Shown: positions 14,825 through 20,221 of the stretch, in pieces | Layout of the letters: each line of letters opens with the position of its first letter | Position numbering within the stretch: position 1 is the first letter of the stretch | DNA from: Caldivirga sp. UBA161 | Lineage (GTDB): Archaea; Thermoproteota; Thermoprotei; Thermoproteales; Thermocladiaceae | NCBI RefSeq assembly: GCF_002506515.1 | Contig: NZ_DAXS01000085.1 | Span: 1 to 20,221, forward strand | Direction: 5' to 3' | Length of the DNA stretch: 20,221 bases | The notes under the pieces: generated by a model | What the model was told of the DNA's origin: nothing | The model's input: only the letters and a program-made list of their open reading frames with translations | Database searches by the model: none | Program-made: the position numbers and the translations under genes

Positions 14825-16552
14825 TTAAAATGCACTCCTAGTGGGCTTATTACTTAACTCACTCATAACCATGTCTATTATTAACGTAGACCAACCGAAA
14901 TCAGGGGCACCCATTGGTTCCCCAGTGCTACTATTGTAATTCTCATTACAAGCCATTGACCTACCCATTACTTCAATAACCCTATTAAGTAACCTGGATG
15001 CCTCCTCATAGTAGCCGTAGTTCCTTAAACCATGGTACGTGAACCACACTAAGTTAATCCACGACCTACCCCTCCAGTAGCCTGTTGGGTCATAGGTTGA
15101 TTCATCAGCGCTCACGCTTGGTAATGGGAATGTAGTCCAAAACTCCCTAGCATTAAACAAGTGAACCACCAGCCTCTCAGCCTGTTCACCTGTGGCTATT
15201 CCAGCGAACATTGTTAAGTAGGCTGCAGGTGTCTTAACCTTAATTAACTCGTGATTCTCCTCATAAGCATCGTAGAAGAAGCCATCCTCCTCACTCCACA
15301 TAATACTCCTAATAGCCTTAGCGGTCTCATCAGCTAATTCATCATAATGCTCAGCAGCATTAAGCTCACCAAGCCTCCTAGCTAACTTAGCAATAATCCT
15401 CCTTTGAAGGTAGATTAAGCTATTTAAGTCAACTGCCTCAACTGGAGCCATGGTTAATTTCCCATAAACCCCATAACGCTGTGGATTCTCCCTAAACCTC
15501 CTAATGGCCTCATCCCACCTGGGGCTATTATCCCACCCACTCTCCAGTGGATCGAAGTACGCATATAGGTAATCTGAGTCCCTATCCCTTTGACCCCTGA
15601 ACCACTCATCATACTTAATTAATGCATTGAGGGCATTCTTAGCGAATTCATCATCCCACTTCACTGATAGAATCCTATCAACAGCTATAGCCAATACTGG
15701 TGGTTGGGTTGTCCACGGTGAGTAATCATCAATACCCCAGAATGATTTACAAAGTTCCTTAGACATGAATATTTCATGCGGAATCCTGCCATCAGGCTTC
15801 TGGTTCATGATTAGGTTCTCCAACTCCTCCATAGCCATGTTGGCGTCATAATGCCTCAGCACTATTGCGTGGAATGAGGAGTCCCAAAGCCATTGGTGCT
15901 TGAAAACGTACTTACTGGGCATGTTGAATGGCTTTCTTAATGCAGGGTGATTAGGTATACTGCACCTATTAGTTAATATCACGTACCAGCATAGTTTAAT
16001 TAAATCACTCCCACTAATATTACTCATTAATGTACTTAACCACAGCCTCCTCTTGGACTCAATTATAGATTCATTATTAAGCACCTTATCTACATCATTC
16101 ACCTGCCCACCAGCAGCTGTAGCAACCTTTAATTCACCATTAACGTTAATTGTTAATGTAAATCCATTATCCACCACCTTTAATCCAATGGGCTGATTAG
16201 CCTTAATCCTCATTAAGCCGCCCTCATGTTTAACATTAATTGACCCATCCCCCAACTCATCAACACCATTAAAGCCCCTCACCTTAAACTCCCCCTGAAG
16301 AACACCACTATAGCCCCTTAAGGCGTAAACCATTAAGTCACCGTAAACTGAGGCGAATTCGAAGGCGCCATTACTCCAATACCTCCTAATTCCTCCGTAA
16401 TCCCAATAACTCCTAAGTAATGTGGCACCACTACCCCTTAACTCACCCTCAATGTATTCTCCGTAGAATAATCTACTTAACCCTATGCCCGCACTATTCA
16501 TTATTATTGAGGTTATGTTACCTGAAATTTCAAGCTTATCACTAATCCTCAT
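14825..16552 (-). CDS. GH63-like (alpha/alpha)6 glycosidase
   Basis: This 575-residue glycoside hydrolase has the (alpha/alpha)6 barrel of the GH63/GH37-like clan, whose members act on alpha-glucosides, trehalose or mannosyl-/glucosylglycerate. The N-terminal beta-rich domain (about 1-165) precedes the barrel. Motifs in order are HQWLWDSSFHA (219-229), KPDGRIPHE (252-260), LESGWDNSPRWD (336-347, with a likely catalytic acid at Asp341), YWRGRSWIN (492-500) and NENYNSSTGEP...DFGWSTL (536-557, with a likely catalytic base at Glu537). All expected motifs are intact. There is no signal peptide, so it should act in the cytoplasm on a small or imported substrate. The linkage it cleaves is not determined. 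The gene starts 12 bp after the LutB-like gene on the same strand and lacks a clear promoter of its own, so they are probably co-transcribed. Confidence 0.88.
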   Translation of the reverse strand: MRISDKLEISGNITSIIMNSAGIGLSRLFYGEYIEGELRGSGATLLRSYWDYGGIRRYWSNGAFEFASVYGDLMVYALRGYSGVLQGEFKVRGFNGVDELGDGSINVKHEGGLMRIKANQPIGLKVVDNGFTLTINVNGELKVATAAGGQVNDVDKVLNNESIIESKRRLWLSTLMSNISGSDLIKLCWYVILTNRCSIPNHPALRKPFNMPSKYVFKHQWLWDSSFHAIVLRHYDANMAMEELENLIMNQKPDGRIPHEIFMSKELCKSFWGIDDYSPWTTQPPVLAIAVDRILSVKWDDEFAKNALNALIKYDEWFRGQRDRDSDYLYAYFDPLESGWDNSPRWDEAIRRFRENPQRYGVYGKLTMAPVEAVDLNSLIYLQRRIIAKLARRLGELNAAEHYDELADETAKAIRSIMWSEEDGFFYDAYEENHELIKVKTPAAYLTMFAGIATGEQAERLVVHLFNAREFWTTFPLPSVSADESTYDPTGYWRGRSWINLVWFTYHGLRNYGYYEEASRLLNRVIEVMGRSMACNENYNSSTGEPMGAPDFGWSTLIIDMVMSELSNKPTRSAF

Positions 16553-16564
16553 GCCCAGCCACCC

Positions 16565-17713
16565 TTACCGCTTAGCCACTAGCTTAATGTACCTTGCCTT
16601 AATCCCCTGTATTATTTCAGGAATATTAATCTTCATTGGGCATGCCTCACGGCACGTACCGGCATGCATACACAACATTGCATGCGGGCCAGCCTTCTCA
16701 ATTCCGTAAACAACAGCAGTCCACATAACCCCCATTGGCCCTACATAAGGGGACTCACCCCATGAGCCATCCAGAGCCCTATAGACTGGGCAATGAAAGT
16801 GGCATCTACCGCACCTAATGCATAGTAATGTTTCCCAAAGTAAATCATCCTTAGATGCCTTTAACCTACCATTATCAAGGAGGATTACATGGACCTCCCT
16901 AGGTCCATGTGATGGGGAGACCCTAGTCTGCTCAACATCAGCTGTTGTCGATGGCCCAGCCACTAGGTTAACGTATGTTGGTGGGTAGAGCCCAGCATAG
17001 GCGCTTTGAACCATAACCTCCATGAAGGCGTGGTGCAGCGTTGGAACTATCTTATCAATACCTGTTAAAACTATGTGCACTGGCGGTGACACTGTGGTGA
17101 ACCTTATGTTACCCTCATTCTCAATCAATAATACAGCCCCAGTATCAGCCGCCACCGCATTAGCCCCAGTTATCCCAAAGTTAGCCTTGAAGAACTTATC
17201 CCTAAGGAACCTCCTGGCAGCTTGAGCTACTTCAGATGGGTCAGGTTTAACATCCACACCCAGCTTCTCCTTAATAACCCTGGCAGCCCTCTCCCTAGTC
17301 ATATGTAGTGCTGGGGCAACTATATGAGTTGGCTTATCGCCAGTTAATTGAAGTAGGAATTCACCCAGGTCGGTTTCCCAAACCTCATTACCAATACTTG
17401 TTAAATACTCCCTAAGCCCAACCTCACTACCAACCATTGTTTTACCTAAGACTATAACATTACCCTTACCCACAATACCACCTATTATCCTCCTAGCCTC
17501 ATCACCATCCCTTGCGAAATACGCCTTAGCCCCTATTGCCTGAATAGACTTCATAGCCTTATCCACGTAGTATTCTAGATTCCTAATAACCTCCTCCTTA
17601 GCCTTCCTAAGCTCCTTAGCCAATTCATCTATGTAAGGGTACTTGTTGAGGATACTCATGGTTCTAGGTACATTAGCCTCCACAGCCCTCCTAATTGCCT
17701 CATCATACTCCAT
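16565..17713 (-). CDS. LutB-like iron-sulfur protein (LUD domain)
   Basis: This 382-residue protein is related to LutB/LldF, a subunit of the LutABC L-lactate dehydrogenase complex that passes electrons through iron-sulfur clusters. The LUD domain (about 60-280) shows GKTMVGSEVGL, DLGEFLLQL, FGITGANAVAADTGAVLLIE and a TTVSPPVHIVL strand. A ferredoxin-like part follows: CIRCGRCHFHCP (Cys298, 301, 304, 308) has a complete four-cysteine set, while CMHAGTCREACP (Cys348, 354, 358) has Ala351 where a CxxCxxC spacing would put a cysteine. Canonical LutB also often has only three Cys in this second motif but spaced CxxCxxxC, so cluster ligation here is unusual. LutA and LutC are not in the window. 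A TATA-like element (about 17745-17755) and an inverted repeat precede the ATG. Confidence 0.88.
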   Translation of the reverse strand: MEYDEAIRRAVEANVPRTMSILNKYPYIDELAKELRKAKEEVIRNLEYYVDKAMKSIQAIGAKAYFARDGDEARRIIGGIVGKGNVIVLGKTMVGSEVGLREYLTSIGNEVWETDLGEFLLQLTGDKPTHIVAPALHMTRERAARVIKEKLGVDVKPDPSEVAQAARRFLRDKFFKANFGITGANAVAADTGAVLLIENEGNIRFTTVSPPVHIVLTGIDKIVPTLHHAFMEVMVQSAYAGLYPPTYVNLVAGPSTTADVEQTRVSPSHGPREVHVILLDNGRLKASKDDLLWETLLCIRCGRCHFHCPVYRALDGSWGESPYVGPMGVMWTAVVYGIEKAGPHAMLCMHAGTCREACPMKINIPEIIQGIKARYIKLVAKR

Positions 17714-17723
17714 TATAGTTCAC

Positions 17724-17742
17724 TAATTAGCCTACCTAATTA
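17724..17742. repeat. Inverted repeat, candidate operator before the LutB-like gene
   Basis: TAATTAG (17724-17730) and CTAATTA (17736-17742) form perfect 7-bp arms around a 5-bp spacer. The site lies between the TATA-like element (about 17745-17755) and the ATG at 17713, at or just before the likely RNA start, where a bound repressor would block transcription. No regulator gene is next to it. Confidence 0.45.
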
Positions 17743-17801
17743 ATCCCTTTTAAGTAATCGATAATGAACTCAAGGAACTTAAACGCTGAAGCATACATGG
17801 A

Positions 17802-17812
17802 ATATTTAAAAA
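17802..17812 (+). promoter_or_regulatory. TATA-like box for the roadblock gene
   Basis: ATATTTAAAAA is centred about 24-27 bp before the TTG/ATG start pair at 17831/17834. Confidence 0.5.
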
Positions 17813-17830
17813 TCGGCAGTAGGAGAGGCC

Positions 17831-18208
17831 TTGATGAGTGTTATCGGTCAGAATGCCGAGGATTTATCAGTAGTCATTACTTACATTAGAGGCAGGCTTA
17901 AGGGATTACTGGGCATATACGTAGCAAGCCTTGATGGGCTCCTAATAAGTTATAATGGTGCAGGTGACCCGGATCGATGGGCTGCGTTAACAGCAACCTT
18001 AGCAGCATTGAGTACTACGTATATTAAGGAGATGGCTAACTTAACCATGAGTAATCATAAGCACATGTACACTATAATACGCTCAGACAAGGGATTCATA
18101 TTAAACGTTAAGCGAAATGATTATGCGCTAACCATTGTGGATAACGACCCTAGTGAGGAGGATAAGGCAATAAAGGTACTTGACGATGCCTTAACCAAAA
18201 TAACATGA
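17831..18208 (+). CDS. Roadblock/LC7-domain protein
   Basis: This 125-residue protein is a single roadblock/LC7 domain, the fold of MglB and dynein light chains, which usually regulates small GTPases as a dimer. The pattern is clear: a first helix (AEDLSVVITYIRGRLKGL), the strand pair LGIYVASLDGLLISYNG, the long central helix (WAALTATLAALSTTYIKE), then the strands HMYTIIRSDKGFILNV and DYALTIVDND and a final helix. Length equals that of one domain, with no extension. The start is TTG at 17831 or, one codon later, ATG at 17834. GGAG just upstream fits either. No GTPase gene (MglA/Rag-like) is in the window, so the partner is unknown. It diverges from the LutB-like gene. Confidence 0.87.
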   Translation: MMSVIGQNAEDLSVVITYIRGRLKGLLGIYVASLDGLLISYNGAGDPDRWAALTATLAALSTTYIKEMANLTMSNHKHMYTIIRSDKGFILNVKRNDYALTIVDNDPSEEDKAIKVLDDALTKIT

Positions 18209-18215
18209 GCATTAA

Positions 18216-18225
18216 GACTTTTTAG
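18216..18225 (+). promoter_or_regulatory. TATA-like box for the UPF0179 gene
   Basis: GACTTTTTAG is centred about 25-28 bp before the TTG/GTG starts at 18245/18248. Confidence 0.4.
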
Positions 18226-18244
18226 CCAGAGTAATTCACTCTAA

Positions 18245-18673
18245 TTGGTGGCCACTGTAACATTGATTAGTAAGCCTCAGGCAAGGGTTGGAGGGAACTT
18301 TAGGGTTATTAAGATACCTGAGGAGTGCCTTAGGTGCAAACTCTACAGCATATGTATGGGTAGGTTAAGGCCTGGAAGGGTTTACAGGATTACTGAGGTT
18401 AGGCCACTTAAGTACCCATCCCCATATAAGTGCCTACTTAACGGTGATGAGATGGTGCCTGTGGTTGTGGAGGATGAGAATCTGATATTACCCATTAAGT
18501 TACCTTACATTATTGAGGGTTCCATAACCTCCTTCGACAAGTCATGGTGCATATGCCACCCATGCCCCAGTGAGGGGGCTTTACCAAGTAGGGTGAAGAT
18601 AATTAAGATTATTGAAAGGAGGCAATGTGGAAGCGGCTGGTTCTTTCTAGTGGAGGCTAAGCCGCTGGATTAG
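18245..18673 (+). CDS. UPF0179 family protein, cysteine-rich
   Basis: This 142-residue archaeal conserved protein is of the uncharacterised UPF0179 type. The family hallmark is CLRCKLYSIC (Cys28, 31, 37) followed by LRPGRVYRITEVR. Further cysteines are Cys63, the CICHPC run (Cys102, 104, 107) and Cys128, giving eight in total. This spacing could bind zinc or an iron-sulfur cluster, but no function is established. The start is either TTG at 18245 or GTG at 18248 (both in frame, adjacent codons), and a TATA-like box fits both. It is the first gene of a probable pair: the next gene begins 5 bp after its TAG. Confidence 0.8.
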   Translation: MVATVTLISKPQARVGGNFRVIKIPEECLRCKLYSICMGRLRPGRVYRITEVRPLKYPSPYKCLLNGDEMVPVVVEDENLILPIKLPYIIEGSITSFDKSWCICHPCPSEGALPSRVKIIKIIERRQCGSGWFFLVEAKPLD

Positions 18674-18678
18674 GGGTA

Positions 18679-19224
18679 GTGTTAAGTTTAGGGCTTACTC
18701 CAGTTAAATCAATGTCTGAGGAGGTTAAGCCCATTTATGCTAAGGGCTTTTTCACAATGGACACTAACGGTACTGTTAGGCAGTACACGGTTTTCTACTA
18801 CACTGATCCCAAGTACTACTACGCTAATTTAACTAAGGAGGAGTATAGGAGGGAATTAAGCCTACTGAGGCGTAATATGCAGCGCTTCCTTGATGAGGAG
18901 GTTATTAGGATTAATGGCATTAGGGTTAACGCTAAGGTTATTCATGTTAACATTGGGCTATTAACAGTTAACCTACCCTTCATAGAATTTTTAATAACGT
19001 TTAAGGGCTCCTTAAAGAGCGGCGTTAACACTTATGAGGATGAGTACGAGGAGGAAGTTACCGAATACCCTTATGACATATTATGGTGGCTTCCTGGTAA
19101 TGTTACTGAGGTATCAATGGCTGGTGAGGTTAATGTTAAGGGCAATATCATTACCGTGAGGATTAATAAGGGCGTTAAGGTTGGCGGTAGGGAGTTAATA
19201 ATTTTCACAATTGATAATACATAA
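18679..19224 (+). CDS. Conserved beta-rich protein of unknown function
   Basis: This 181-residue protein follows UPF0179 by 5 bp and is probably translated from the same mRNA. A GGGGT Shine-Dalgarno-like sequence overlaps the upstream stop and precedes the GTG start. An ATG at 18712 would remove 11 residues and is an alternative. The protein begins with a strand (KGFFTMDTNGTVRQYTVFYY), followed by a helix (KEEYRRELSLLRRNM) and a series of strands. The segment NTYEDEYEEEVTEYPYDILW then LPGNVTEV resembles a conserved archaeal beta-sandwich pattern that I recall but cannot name. The C-terminus continues with strands (GNIITVRINKG, ELIIFTID). No signal peptide, cysteine or catalytic motif is visible. 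Confidence 0.75.
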   Translation: MLSLGLTPVKSMSEEVKPIYAKGFFTMDTNGTVRQYTVFYYTDPKYYYANLTKEEYRRELSLLRRNMQRFLDEEVIRINGIRVNAKVIHVNIGLLTVNLPFIEFLITFKGSLKSGVNTYEDEYEEEVTEYPYDILWWLPGNVTEVSMAGEVNVKGNIITVRINKGVKVGGRELIIFTIDNT

Positions 19225-19267
19225 GTAATTTACTAGTATTGTATTTCTTAAATATGGTAACGATAGC

Positions 19268-19276
19268 CTTATATAT
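19268..19276 (+). promoter_or_regulatory. TATA-like box for the gene at 19297
   Basis: CTTATATAT is centred 25 bp before the ATG at 19297. Confidence 0.55.
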
Positions 19277-19296
19277 GACTAAGGGAGCACTAAATC

Positions 19297-19521
19297 ATGG
19301 TCATAGCACTTTACTGCACAAACTGCAGTAGGGTAGTTATGGTGTTTAGGAGATTAAGGCCATATAATGAGATTTGGGAGCTACTCATTAAGAGGACTGG
19401 GGGGAGGTGCCCATACTGCGGCTACAAGTTCACTAGACTAGACGTGAAGCACACCAGTTATAGTATTGGGGATAGGGTAAGTAGGGGAATGGAGATTACG
19501 CTTAAAGCGACTAACCTATAG
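19297..19521 (+). CDS. Small zinc-ribbon protein
   Basis: This 74-residue protein is built around one zinc ribbon: CTNC (7-10) and CPYC (38-41), joined by a basic segment with aromatic and Trp residues (VFRRLRPYNEIWELL). A basic tail follows (RLDVKHTSYSIGDRV). Such small archaeal zinc ribbons often bind nucleic acid or RNA polymerase, but no specific family can be named. It has its own TATA-like box at leaderless spacing and no Shine-Dalgarno is needed. The cupin gene follows after 44 bp with its own promoter, so they are separate units. Confidence 0.75.
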   Translation: MVIALYCTNCSRVVMVFRRLRPYNEIWELLIKRTGGRCPYCGYKFTRLDVKHTSYSIGDRVSRGMEITLKATNL

Positions 19522-19534
19522 GTAATGAAGTACA

Positions 19535-19543
19535 ATATTTATA
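19535..19543 (+). promoter_or_regulatory. TATA-like box for the cupin gene
   Basis: ATATTTATA is centred about 27 bp before the ATG at 19566. Confidence 0.55.
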
Positions 19544-19565
19544 ACCTAATACTGAACCCATAGTT

Positions 19566-19910
19566 ATGCCCCTTTATAGGTTAGGTAACATGAGGGGTGA
19601 GGAAGTTAATCCATTAACAATCAGGAGGTACATTAACGGTGAAAGAATGACCCTCGCACAATTCATGTTTAAGAGGGGAGCTAAGGTTAGGAGGCATGCA
19701 CACATTAATGAACAATTCTCAATAATATTAACAGGTAGGTTAAGGTTTAGAATAAATAATGAGGAGTATATTGCTGAAGCTGGGGATGTGGTTCACATAC
19801 CCTCAAACATGGAGCATGAGGTTGAGGCGCTGGAGGATTCAATGGTAATAGATGTATATAGCCCAATTAGGGAGGATTGGCTTAAGGGGGAGGATAAATA
19901 TTTAAGATGA
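19566..19910 (+). CDS. Single-domain cupin protein
   Basis: This 114-residue protein is a single small cupin barrel (cupin_2 type). Motif 1 is RHAHINEQFSIILTGRLRF (His52, His54 and Glu57 or Gln58 as likely metal ligands) and motif 2 is GDVVHIPSNMEHEVEAL (His84 and His91, the latter the expected ligand). The metal site is therefore complete. Cupins of this size are dioxygenases, isomerases or sensors, and the substrate is not predictable. The ATG is supported by a TATA-like box at leaderless spacing. The gene ends in a short acidic tail (EDKYLR), and a GC-rich palindrome CCCTTAAGGG (19913-19922) with T-rich sequence after it could end transcription. Confidence 0.85.
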   Translation: MPLYRLGNMRGEEVNPLTIRRYINGERMTLAQFMFKRGAKVRRHAHINEQFSIILTGRLRFRINNEEYIAEAGDVVHIPSNMEHEVEALEDSMVIDVYSPIREDWLKGEDKYLR

Positions 19911-19912
19911 CC

Positions 19913-19930
19913 CCCTTAAGGGTTAGTTTT
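19913..19930 (+). terminator. Palindrome plus T-rich tract after the cupin gene
   Basis: The perfect 10-bp palindrome CCCTTAAGGG is followed by TTAGTTTT. This is terminator-like, but the palindrome has no loop, so the T-rich stretch may be the working part. Confidence 0.35.
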
Positions 19931-19967
19931 ATGTAAACTCCAATGGGGTTAATGAACTAATATAGTT

Positions 19968-20008
19968 ATATCATAGCTCAACTAGGGGAGTTACATTATC
20001 TATGATAT
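19968..20008. repeat. 9-bp inverted repeat around a smaller hairpin
   Basis: ATATCATAG (19968-19976) and CTATGATAT (20000-20008) are perfect 9-bp arms. Between them AACT and AGTT (within 19979-19991) form a smaller nested hairpin around AGGGG. The rest of 19931-20120 is AT-rich with no ORF I can support. Confidence 0.45.
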
Positions 20009-20123
20009 TATTTAAATGTAGTGCTATTCATGCATGGATTTTTACTCCTTAAATTAATCAAATTCTTAATTTACCTTTTTAACTACTATATGGTTATTAA
20101 ATGAGGAGTTTAATGTGATGGAT

Positions 20124-20135
20124 AAAATTTATTAA
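20124..20135 (+). promoter_or_regulatory. TATA-like box for the gene at the right edge
   Basis: AAAATTTATTAA is centred about 27 bp before the ATG at 20157, which supports that ATG as a real start. Confidence 0.45.
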
Positions 20136-20156
20136 GCACTCAGGTATTATCAGCGT

Positions 20157-20221
20157 ATGTTTAGTAATTTAAGTATACGTGGAGGTGATTCAATACCCTT
20201 GAGTGCTGTTCTTGGTGAGGT
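20157..20221 (+). CDS. Start of a gene cut by the window edge
   Basis: An open frame starts at ATG 20157 and runs to the window end, giving 21 complete codons and two bases of the next. The product begins MFSNLSIRGGDSIPLSAV and is not recognisable. The TATA-like box at leaderless spacing is the main support. Confidence 0.5.
   Translation, partial: MFSNLSIRGGDSIPLSAVLGE

Noticed and set aside
1..20221. CRISPR array, tRNA or rRNA genes
   Set aside because: I saw no regularly spaced repeats, no tRNA T-loop/D-loop signatures and no rRNA-like stretches.

Overview
The window looks like a chromosomal segment of a hyperthermophilic crenarchaeon of the Thermoproteales, most like Caldivirga or Vulcanisaeta. 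The evidence is: archaeal-type proteins (UPF0179, Mut7-C RNase domain, roadblock/LC7, LutB-like protein, GH36 alpha-galactosidase), Arg codons that are mostly AGG/AGA, frequent GTG and TTG starts, and crenarchaeal TATA-like boxes centred about 23-30 bp before many start codons, which implies mostly leaderless mRNAs. The genus is inferred from style and was not checked by a search.

Layout. 1-790 holds a decayed medium-chain alcohol dehydrogenase on the minus strand, with several frameshifts and a deletion. 953-5037 holds a membrane-anchored protein of unknown role, a GH36 alpha-galactosidase, a coiled-coil protein and an isochorismatase-fold hydrolase with Gly at the usual Cys position. 5187-6860 holds a small helical protein, a serine recombinase with a C-terminal zinc ribbon, and a Mut7-C/zinc-ribbon protein abutting it tail to tail. 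The gap at 6861-7074 contains a convincing C/D-box methylation-guide sRNA with its own TATA box. 7075-12281 holds a SIMPL-domain exported protein, a one-helix membrane protein, arginyl-tRNA synthetase, a class II amidotransferase-like protein and a dihydrodipicolinate-reductase-like dehydrogenase.

12315-14694 holds an ArsB/NhaD-superfamily transporter, a short zinc-ribbon protein, a 43-codon ORF and a protein of unknown family whose Shine-Dalgarno sequence lies in a predicted hairpin. 14825-17713 holds a GH63-like glycosidase directly downstream of a LutB-like iron-sulfur protein, probably one transcript. 17831-19910 is a run of plus-strand genes: roadblock/LC7, UPF0179, a conserved beta-rich protein, a zinc ribbon and a cupin. 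The window ends in the first 22 codons of another gene.

Most genes are single-gene units with their own promoter. The two clearest operon-like pairs are LutB-like/GH63-like (12 bp apart) and UPF0179/181-aa protein (5 bp apart). Two glycosidases (GH36 and GH63-like) with lactate-type electron-transfer and transport genes suggest heterotrophic use of sugars and organic acids. There is no CRISPR array, tRNA or rRNA gene, and no intact insertion sequence. The least conventional items are the C/D sRNA, the 43-codon ORF, the zinc-ribbon recombinase and three enzymes with altered key residues.
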